Notes under the pieces: generated by a model | Databases searched by the model: none | What the model saw: only the letters and a program-made list of their open reading frames with translations | Told to the model about the DNA's origin: nothing | Origin: Massilia sp. Bi118 | Lineage (GTDB): Bacteria; Pseudomonadota; Gammaproteobacteria; Burkholderiales; Burkholderiaceae_D | Reading direction: 5' to 3' | Assembly: GCF_918697865.1 (NCBI RefSeq) | Contig: NZ_CAKKMV010000008.1 | Span: 124,001 to 188,000 of the forward strand | DNA length: 64,000 nucleotides | Shown here: piece after piece, positions 10,501-15,482 of the stretch | Layout: each line of letters begins with the position of its first letter | Numbering within the stretch: position 1 is the first letter of the stretch | Program-made: the position numbers and the translations under genes

Positions 10501-12140
10501 AGGTCGACCTTGCCGGCAACGCGTCCGGCGCCGGCGCGGTCTTCAGCCTGACTGTCGATACCGTGGCGCCGGCGGCGCCGGCAGCGCCGTCGCTGAAGGC
10601 CTCGAGCGACACCGGCAACATCGGCGACGGCCTGACCGAGAACACCATCCCCGTTATCGAAGGAACGGCGCTGGCCGACACGCTGGTCACGCTGTACGAG
10701 ACCGTCGGCGGCAGCAAGGTCAAGCTCGGCGCCGCCATGGCCGACGGCAGCGGCAAGTGGAGCATCGCGACCACCGGGCTGTCCACCGGCGCCCACCTGC
10801 TGAGCGCCACGCAGACCGACGCCGCCGGCAACGAGTCCGCGGCCAGCGCGGGCTTCACGCTGCGCATCGCGGAGCCGCCGATGCCGATCGACCTGGTCGA
10901 CGGCATGCCGGTCCAGGTCTTCCCGATCAGCCTGCCGGGCAATGTGCCGGGCACCGCGGTCTCGATCCCGGTCGTGGGCGCGGGCCGGACTGAAACCAGT
11001 GGCCAGCCCGGCGTGGCCGACATTCCCCTTGTCAAATCAGGCCAGGGTGCGCCCATCCTGCTGGCCCAGCTGCCGGCGGGCTACGGCCTGTCCGCCAGCG
11101 GCGCCAACCTGCCGGCGGCGAATGCCGGCGAACTCCTGATCGCCGCGATTAAGGCCGCCACGCCAAGCCATGCGCCTTCCGACCAGGGCCACCTGACCGG
11201 CAAGGGCCAGGGCTTCCTGGCCGGGCTGGGGTCAAGCGGCTCGCTGCTGGTGGAGACCGTCAAGCCGGTCAGCAGCGCGGCGCCGGAGGGCGTGCTGACC
11301 CTGAGCGGGCCGGCCCCCGGCGCAGGGCAGAGCACGGCCCTGGTGATCGACACCGGCGGCCTGGCCGCGGGGGCGACGATCGCGCTGCAGCAGGTGAACT
11401 TTGCCGCCGTGATCGGCGCCGCCAACGTCACCGCAGGCAGCAACACGATCCTGAGCGGCGACGGCGCCAGCCAGCACTTCACGGTAGCGGCCGGCGGTAC
11501 GGGCTCGGTGTTTGCCGGCGGCGGCAGCGATGTCCTCGGCATTGCCGCACCGGCCACCGCGGGACCGGCGCCGGCGGCCGGCGTCGCGCTGCTGCACGGC
11601 GGCGCGGCCAACGACGCCGCCACCTTCAGCGGTGCGCGCGCCGACTACAACATCGAGTTCCACAACGGCTATGTGATGGTCAGCACCAAGGCCGCGCCGG
11701 ATGTGAAGGCGATGGTCGTCAATGTCGAGCAGCTGCAGTTCAGCGACGCCAGCATCGCGGTCCAGAACAATGCCGACATGGGCACGCTGGCCGGTATCTA
11801 CCAAACGGTGCTGGGCCGCCAGGCCGACGTGATGGGCATCGAGTACTGGGCGAATGTCCACCAGGCCGGCGCCAGCTGGGGCGCGATTGCGCTCAGCATG
11901 ATCGCTTCGAGCGAGCACGCGGCCAGCCACGAGGGCTTCAATGGCGTGGCGGCGCACGATCTCGCTTTGCTCTACGCGGCGATCTTCGATCGCGAGGCCG
12001 ACGCCGGCGGCATGGCCTACTGGACCGAGGCGCTGGGCCGTGGCCTCACCCTCGAGCAGGTCGCGTCGAACTTCGTGGAATCGGCGGAAATGGTCGGCCA
12101 CCAGCGTGCGGCGGCGGACTGGGACTTCATCGTCGGCTGA
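4512..12140 (+). CDS. Giant DUF4347 / Ig-like repeat / DUF4214 surface protein
   Basis: This 2542-residue protein starts with a DUF4347 domain (about residues 16-176; VHIVSHGSAGVMSLG, DILLYGCDIGAG), found at the N-terminus of many huge secreted adhesins. A unique segment and a module with TPRLLLETGATDRYATYVSG follow (to about 470). About 16 Ig-like repeats of three alternating kinds then run from about 480 to 2120 in the order A B A B C B C A B A B C A B B B. The end holds a unique region, an RTX-like stretch (FAGGGSDVLGIAAP) and DUF4214 (about 2420-2535; YQTVLGRQADVMGIEYW). There is no Sec signal peptide. DUF4347 proteins are usually type I secretion clients, but no exporter lies in this window. 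It is coupled to the upstream sulfotransferase by a 4-base overlap. Confidence 0.9.
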   Translation: MMSSAFDPASDNLVIATRKEIVFIEDNVADIDILIRGIGSGKEIVILDSSRDGLHQIAEVMAGRSGIDAVHIVSHGSAGVMSLGTLMLDAGSLDAYKDDLQAIGHSMSADGDILLYGCDIGAGNSASFVQQMAIATGADVAASNDATGAASLGGDWELEVVSGQVETAVVVDAQIAALYRNVLNINPGKIEFGADGTFTSGKDPDDMVSRDTDVIFRVNNNSSYALHIDGQDTAVSAYDSYVGSVFAAARAPESEIKISFAAGQAFTPQRIGLSNWSTAHTNQTLEIRGFDSHYNQVGTTVTVNLLTTDFTATDIGLEALGGQIVKMLKITATTNGNMIDYLMIDSLTVGTAMPYPAMVSYVDAVQGNGSYKAGATIDIRVNFDNVVDVTGTPRLLLETGATDRYATYVSGTGSTALIFRYTVQAGDKASDLDYKDTAIDLNGGTIKAYLSTNNAIVTLPTPGNNDGSLSSNRNIVIDTDAPTVAITTDHPVMKDGDSATIRFNFSEDPGASFTLADVDVSGGSGGALSSLSGSGLVRTATFMANPGMDGSTVSIAVTSGKYADAAGNVNSGASSVSFTVDNVVPNAPSAPDLAGSADSGSSNTDNVTNKNTGLVFTGTAEAGVTAVKLYESDGVTEIASTTVMTGTSYTVTTTGTLANGMHTIEAKAFDAAGNFSGLVTGPDVVIDTTPPTLSITSSASTLKAGETATITFTFSEDPGTSFSWDGSAGSIAVSGGTLSAISGSGTTRTATFTPSADTDAGSASISVLTGTYKDLAGNDGVASNNLALNYDTLAPSKPSVPSLAINDDSGASNSDYVTNKNPLTFSGTADSGATVKLYDGATEIASTTASGGNYSFTLAGLAEGNHTFAVVAVDAAGNTGPVSDALAVTVDRTPPSTTIASAAMSNDTGSSATDMVVRDAQQTISGTLSANLAAGERVLVSLDNGATWTPASASAGANTWELAGVTLAGSGTLKMKVEDLAGNGGTAYAHAYSLDQSAPAASSMPDLDAGSDSGASSTDNITGVTLPSFSGTAEVGAKVVLYDGGIEIGSDVAADGTWHITTSSTPLTQRVHYITAEVIDLAGNHSATSPVLELDVRTAGPATSVAGMALSVDSGTAGDFITNQASQTISGTLSANLGSGEHVEVSRDGGATWNTATGATGSNAWSISTTLLSGAHDIKVRVVDAVDNAGPVHTQAYTLDSTAPTVSISSNLATLKAGDTATITFTFSEDPGSTFSWDGSAGDVTVSGGTLSAISGSGLTRTATFTPAANTNAGTASIGISAGSYQDTAGNNGLAGSSPSITFDTLAPAASSAPDLAAASDKGTSSTDNLTNATSLVFTGTAEAGATVKLYDSDGSTEIGSGTATGGNWTIATSTLGAGSHSVTAKVFDAAGNVSAASSATTVTIDTAAPMLAISSDAGQLKIGETATITFTFSEDPGATFTWDGTAGDVTVSGGTLSAISGTGTVRTATFTPSANTNGGSASISVSAGSYRDAAGNDGAAGATPSLHFDTLAPGAPSTPDLDAASDTGSSAADNFTADTTPTFSGTAESGATVTLYDGATTIGSVVAAGGAWQITSDRALAAGAHSITAQAVDAAGNAGAASSGLTVQIITGGPATGVKDMALSLDSGPAGDFVTNTAAQTISGHLDVMLATGERVQVSLDGGTVWNDAASSTGSDAWSIATTLAAGAHDIRVRVIDAVDNTGPVHIQAYTLDSVKPAVSITSDVAQLKAGQTAAITFTFSEDPGASFDAGDIVVSGGTLSAIAGNGLVRTAVFTPSADTNGGAASIAIKADSYEDAAGNLGSAGAPPSLSFDTLAPAAPSTPDLHKNSDSGVSDSDDLTHDTTLVFTGSAESGATVRLYDSDGSTEIGHATAAGGIWAITTSALAEGSHAITAKTFDAAGNASAASGAITVTVDASSPAALAAPVLAAASDSGVPGNAITKAATPTFSGSAEALAQVTLYDGATVIGSVQADAQGAWQITAATLPDGVHAISARQVDLAGNASGAGAVFSLTVDTVAPAAPAAPSLKASSDTGNIGDGLTENTIPVIEGTALADTLVTLYETVGGSKVKLGAAMADGSGKWSIATTGLSTGAHLLSATQTDAAGNESAASAGFTLRIAEPPMPIDLVDGMPVQVFPISLPGNVPGTAVSIPVVGAGRTETSGQPGVADIPLVKSGQGAPILLAQLPAGYGLSASGANLPAANAGELLIAAIKAATPSHAPSDQGHLTGKGQGFLAGLGSSGSLLVETVKPVSSAAPEGVLTLSGPAPGAGQSTALVIDTGGLAAGATIALQQVNFAAVIGAANVTAGSNTILSGDGASQHFTVAAGGTGSVFAGGGSDVLGIAAPATAGPAPAAGVALLHGGAANDAATFSGARADYNIEFHNGYVMVSTKAAPDVKAMVVNVEQLQFSDASIAVQNNADMGTLAGIYQTVLGRQADVMGIEYWANVHQAGASWGAIALSMIASSEHAASHEGFNGVAAHDLALLYAAIFDREADAGGMAYWTEALGRGLTLEQVASNFVESAEMVGHQRAAADWDFIVG

Positions 12141-12148
12141 CGGAAATG

Positions 12149-12174
12149 CGCGGGCGCCTTCTCAGGCGCCCGCG
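12149..12174. terminator. Hairpin between convergent genes
   Basis: Perfect 10-bp arms CGCGGGCGCC / GGCGCCCGCG enclose a 6-base loop between the stop of the giant gene and the end of the convergent sulfotransferase. There is no T-tract, so termination is uncertain, and the right arm overlaps the sulfotransferase 3' end. Confidence 0.4.
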
Positions 12175-13142
12175 AGGCGCCGCGCTTCCAGCTGCGCGTA
12201 GAGCGGCGCCAGCATGGCCAGCAATTGCGGCAGGTGCGGCGGCGTGTCCTGCGCCGCGGCCGGGTCGCCGCTGAAGGCGCGGGCGCCCGCCTTTGCGTGG
12301 AAGCCTGCACGCGCCTGCAGTGCCTCGCGCTGCTGCGGCGTTGGCGCAAGCCCCAGTTCCGCCAGCAGTTCTTCCCACACCACCGACGGCAGCTGGCGGT
12401 AGTCCAGCAGGCGCAGCTGCCCGGCATGGGCCAGCGCTTCGCTGAAAATGTGGCGCAGCACGGCGGCGCAATAGCCTTCCAGGTCCCATGCTTCGATGCC
12501 GGCGCCGATGTCGGGCGGCAGCACCAGGTCGGGCACCATCTGCGGTCCGCGCTGGCGGCGGTGCGAGGCCAGGATCGCGGCCGGCTCGCGGTACAGGAAC
12601 CAGAAAGGCGTGTCCGGAAACGCCGCGCGCAGCAGCGGCAGATGGCGGATGTGCCAGCAATCGAGCTTGACGATGTAATGGGTCTCGGAGGCAGCGCGGC
12701 GCTGGCCGAGGGCGCCCACGAGCCGGCGCAGCAGCGGTACGGCCTGCGCATGCGGCTGCCCGCCGTGGTGGTTGAAGAAGTCGTCGAGCACCGGCGGCTC
12801 GGAGTGCACCACGCATTGCGGCAGCGCCGCCAGCATCTGCGCCAGCAGCGTGGAGCCGCAGCGCGAACTGTGAAAGATGAACAGGCGCGGCGCGAGCGTC
12901 TCGCCAATGTCGGCGAGCCGTTCGTAGGGCGTATGGCTGATCCGCCGTTCTTCGCGTGGCTGGGCGCGCAGCGTGTCGCCGAAAAAGGGCTCGGTAAAGC
13001 GCGCGGGCAGGTGGCGCCAGCTGACGCTCTGCCCGTCGAGCGCGACCGGGAACCAGCCGCGCATCGAGGCCAGTCCGGCCGCATCCAGGGCCGGCGCGCG
13101 CAGCCAGCCGCTTTCCATCAGTGCCGAACCGCTGCGCGCCAC
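12162..13142 (-). CDS. Second sulfotransferase family protein
   Basis: A 326-residue cytoplasmic protein with FIFHSSRCGSTLLAQMLA near residue 88, a variant of the sulfotransferase 5'-phosphosulfate loop. WFLYREPAAILASHRRQRG further on fits the 3'-phosphate site. It is diverged from the plus-strand sulfotransferase, so the locus carries two distinct enzymes rather than a recent duplication. The start is taken as GTG at 13142, which has AAGGAC at good spacing; ATG at 13118 is an alternative. It is the last gene of the minus-strand unit GNAT, hydroxylase, tail-collar protein, sulfotransferase, lying directly after the tail-collar gene. The acceptor is unknown; proteins of this locus are the natural candidates (inference). 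Confidence 0.8.
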   Translation of the reverse strand: MARSGSALMESGWLRAPALDAAGLASMRGWFPVALDGQSVSWRHLPARFTEPFFGDTLRAQPREERRISHTPYERLADIGETLAPRLFIFHSSRCGSTLLAQMLAALPQCVVHSEPPVLDDFFNHHGGQPHAQAVPLLRRLVGALGQRRAASETHYIVKLDCWHIRHLPLLRAAFPDTPFWFLYREPAAILASHRRQRGPQMVPDLVLPPDIGAGIEAWDLEGYCAAVLRHIFSEALAHAGQLRLLDYRQLPSVVWEELLAELGLAPTPQQREALQARAGFHAKAGARAFSGDPAAAQDTPPHLPQLLAMLAPLYAQLEARRLAGA

Positions 13143-13159
13143 GACCGGGTCCTTACCGT

Positions 13160-13834
13160 TCAGTTACGGGAAGGGTAGATGCCTTCCAGGCAGATGACGT
13201 AGTTGATGCCGAGCGAAGGCTGGGTCACGCCGACCTGGGTGCTGGCGGTGAACGGCACCGGGATCGCGCCAGTACCGCCGGCGTTCTCGCCGGTCGCGGT
13301 GTCGATCTGGCCGTTGAGCTTGGTGGTGACGCTGCTCGCGTTCAGGGCCACGTTCGGGGTGACGCCGCCGCCGACGTAGATGTTGGCCGAACCGGGGCCG
13401 CCGGCGCCGCCCGAACCCAGGGCCATGCCTTCGATCGGGGTGGCGGTGCCGACCGTCGTGGTGACGTTCAGGGTGGAAGTGGCGCCGAGCTGGCTGGCCG
13501 CGATGCTGACCGGGTGGGTGTGCTTCGGCAGGTGGGCGGCGTCGATGGTCACCGAGCCGCTGCCGTTGACGATCGCCGTGGTGTTTTCGGTGCCCCAGAC
13601 CTGGCCCGGCACGACGGGGCTGAGACCGTTGCCCTGGCCGGCGCCGACCACCGTGCGCCCGCGCAGGTCCGGCAGGGCGAAGGTGGTCTGGCCGTTGCCG
13701 CCATAGGTGGTGCCGAGCAGCGAGAACAGGGCCGTGTTCTGCGCAATCGACAGGATCTGCCCATTGCACATGGCCCAGCCGCGCGGCGCAAAGTTGAAAC
13801 CAACGGCCATGATCGTTCCAATGTATGCCTCCAT
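13160..13834 (-). CDS. Free-standing phage tail-collar (microcystin-dependent-protein-like) protein
   Basis: This 224-residue protein opens with MEAYIGTIMAVGFNFAPRGW, followed by the tail-collar signature (CNGQILSIAQNTALFSLLG, YGGNGQTTFALPDLRGR) and HLPKHTHPV near the middle. This is the fold of phage short tail fibres and of bacterial MdpB-type proteins. There is no signal peptide and no phage structural, lysis or integration gene nearby, so a prophage origin of this locus is not supported. AAGGGGGAT is a strong ribosome binding site before the ATG. It sits between a dioxygenase and a sulfotransferase on the same strand, so it could be a scaffold or receptor-binding surface protein that is modified by its neighbours (inference). 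Confidence 0.88.
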   Translation of the reverse strand: MEAYIGTIMAVGFNFAPRGWAMCNGQILSIAQNTALFSLLGTTYGGNGQTTFALPDLRGRTVVGAGQGNGLSPVVPGQVWGTENTTAIVNGSGSVTIDAAHLPKHTHPVSIAASQLGATSTLNVTTTVGTATPIEGMALGSGGAGGPGSANIYVGGGVTPNVALNASSVTTKLNGQIDTATGENAGGTGAIPVPFTASTQVGVTQPSLGINYVICLEGIYPSRN

Positions 13835-13895
13835 GCCATCCCCCTTCGTTTTTAAGTTAAGGTTGTGAACCGGAAAGTCATCCTAGCACCGTAAA

Positions 13896-14612
13896 TTACT
13901 TCTTGTCACCATCAAAAAGTACTTTTTCGAGACGGTCCGCCATGGCTGTTGCGGCGGGGAGAGCAGTGGCGCGCAGGCGGGCGATCACCTCGGCGGCGTT
14001 GGCGTCGGTGATGTTCGGGTCGCCGTATTTCGGCGCCGGCGCGGCCCGCCAGCCGCTGCGCGCGAACAGGGCCAGCAGCCAGGCGTTGGGGACGCAGTCG
14101 AGGACCAGGTGCACGCGTTCGCGCGCGCTGCCGTTGCGGACCGCGTGCAGGCAGTTGGCGTTCATGTACCAGGTGGCGCCGGCGCCGAAATGCACGTCTT
14201 CGCCGTCGAGCGTGAACACGACCGCCGGATCGGTGACGATGGGGATGTGCAGGCGCGCCAGCCCGTCTTCGAGCGAGCCGCCGCGGTCGCGGTGCGGCTT
14301 GATCTCGGCTCCCGCCGCCAGCGCCATCAGGCGCACCGCCTTCTTTTCGCAGTCAAAACTGTCGAGGACTTCCTGAAAATACGGGCAGCAGCCGAGCAGG
14401 CCGGTGTCGCTGAAGTCCGCGTCTTCGCGCGCGTCGATGTCGCCGGCGCCGCCGCTGGCCGAGCGCAGGGCAATGCTGGTCCAGCCGCCGCGGTAGGCGC
14501 GGTCGTTGTAGTGCGCCTGCCAGTGCGAGGCCAGGGCGGTATCGAGATCCGCCTGCAGGCGTGCAAGCTCGAACACGGGCGGCAGGCGCAGCCAGCGGGT
14601 GGCTTCGCTCAT
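13896..14612 (-). CDS. Aspartyl/asparaginyl beta-hydroxylase-like dioxygenase
   Basis: The 238-residue protein has the Asp_Arg_Hydrox layout of Fe(II)/2-oxoglutarate dioxygenases: KPHRDRGGS supplies the HxD metal ligands. A distal His in CLHAVRNGS or RVHLVLDCV and a following Arg would complete the iron and 2-oxoglutarate site. Family members hydroxylate Asp, Asn or His side chains of proteins, or free amino acids. Its ATG overlaps the TGA of the upstream GNAT gene (ATGA), so the two are translationally coupled. The tail-collar gene follows after about 60 bases. Substrate is unknown; a target within this locus is a plausible guess. The 'hydroxylase' assignment is family-level. Confidence 0.8.
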   Translation of the reverse strand: MSEATRWLRLPPVFELARLQADLDTALASHWQAHYNDRAYRGGWTSIALRSASGGAGDIDAREDADFSDTGLLGCCPYFQEVLDSFDCEKKAVRLMALAAGAEIKPHRDRGGSLEDGLARLHIPIVTDPAVVFTLDGEDVHFGAGATWYMNANCLHAVRNGSARERVHLVLDCVPNAWLLALFARSGWRAAPAPKYGDPNITDANAAEVIARLRATALPAATAMADRLEKVLFDGDKK

Positions 14613-15115
14613 GGCGCCGGCCAGACCATCTGGTGTTGCAGCTCGTTGCCGCCGGTGATGACGAAGCCGGCGCGCTGGTACAGGCGCAGCGCGGGCGCGT
14701 TGCTGCGCAGGACCGCCAGGCCGATGCTGGCGCCGTGCGCGCGGGCGCGCGCCTGCAAAGCGGCCAGCAGCGCGGCGCCGAGGCCGCGGCCGCGCAGTGC
14801 CGGCAGCAGCGCCAGTTCGACCAGCCGCCAGTCGCTTCCCATGGTGTCCAGCACGGCCTTGCCGGCCGCGACGCCGTCCTGCTCCAGGATCATCACCTCG
14901 GCATGCGGCCAGGCGGCGCGGCGCCCGTCTTCGTGGATGCGCTGCTGCATGGCGATCAGCTGCCCGACCTGGGCGGGCGGCAGCGGCAGCAGGCGCAGGT
15001 CCTCGCGGGTGGAGGCGTACAAGGCCTGCAGGAAGGCGGCGTCGGCATCCAGCGCTGGCCGCAACAGCATGGAAGGCGGTAGCATAGTCACGTCGTCATT
15101 CGAGGAATAGTTCAT
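14609..15115 (-). CDS. GNAT family N-acetyltransferase
   Basis: A protein of about 168 residues with a GNAT acetyl-CoA site, LLPALRGRGLGAALLAALQ (pattern R/Q-x-x-G-x-G/A), and a C-terminal LRLYQRAGF strand typical of the family. The longest open frame begins further upstream, but the domain starts at LLRPALDADAAFLQALY, so I place the start at the ATG at 15115. It is preceded by the purine-rich GAGAGA. ATGs at 15085 and 15070 are alternatives without a ribosome site. The chosen start codon overlaps the start codon of the divergent DUF6916-like gene in the tetranucleotide CATG. The stop overlaps the hydroxylase ATG. Acceptor is unknown; it may modify a protein of this locus. Confidence 0.8.
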   Translation of the reverse strand: MNYSSNDDVTMLPPSMLLRPALDADAAFLQALYASTREDLRLLPLPPAQVGQLIAMQQRIHEDGRRAAWPHAEVMILEQDGVAAGKAVLDTMGSDWRLVELALLPALRGRGLGAALLAALQARARAHGASIGLAVLRSNAPALRLYQRAGFVITGGNELQHQMVWPAP

Positions 15116-15416
15116 GCAATTTTCTCTCGCACAGTTCGAAGCGCTGATCGGCGCCGGCTTCACCGTCCACACTTCGCACGGCCCCTTTGTCCTGACCCTG
15201 GCGCAGGCCGTGGAGCGCCCGCGCCGCGGCTTGCCGGACCATTTGCGCACGCCGCTGTCGCTGGTCTTCGACGGCCCCACCGAGGTCACGCTGGCACAGG
15301 ACAACTACCTCCTTGCGCATCCGGCCATCGGCGAGCATCTGCTGAACATCGTGCCGGTGCTGGCCCAGGCCGGCGCGCCGCCCGGCCGCCCGCAGTACGA
15401 GATCCTGTTTTCCTGA
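15114..15416 (+). CDS. DUF6916-like small protein
   Basis: A 100-residue cytoplasmic-looking protein. The pattern LVFDGPTEVTLAQDNYLLAHP followed by a hydrophobic LLNIVPVL and a terminal YEILF strand matches, from memory, the DUF6916 family. Its genes are often found beside tail-collar (MdpB-like) genes. Function is unknown. GAGGAA six bases before the ATG is an excellent ribosome binding site and fixes the start. It is divergent from the GNAT gene and their start codons overlap, so each promoter must lie inside the other gene. Its presence supports the reading of 12162-15416 as one functional locus. Confidence 0.7.
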   Translation: MQFSLAQFEALIGAGFTVHTSHGPFVLTLAQAVERPRRGLPDHLRTPLSLVFDGPTEVTLAQDNYLLAHPAIGEHLLNIVPVLAQAGAPPGRPQYEILFS

Positions 15417-15482
15417 AGCCGGCGCTCAGCGGATCGGCGCGTCCTTGCCGATATGCTTGTTCGCCACCGCGATGATACATTT

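Noticed and set aside
12225..13178. Plus-strand open frame opposite the second sulfotransferase
   Set aside because: The sulfotransferase motif is on the minus strand; the plus product is Arg/Gln-rich with no fold.
13160..13834. Tail-collar gene as part of a prophage
   Set aside because: No capsid, terminase, lysis, integrase or attachment-site sequence is seen within several kilobases.
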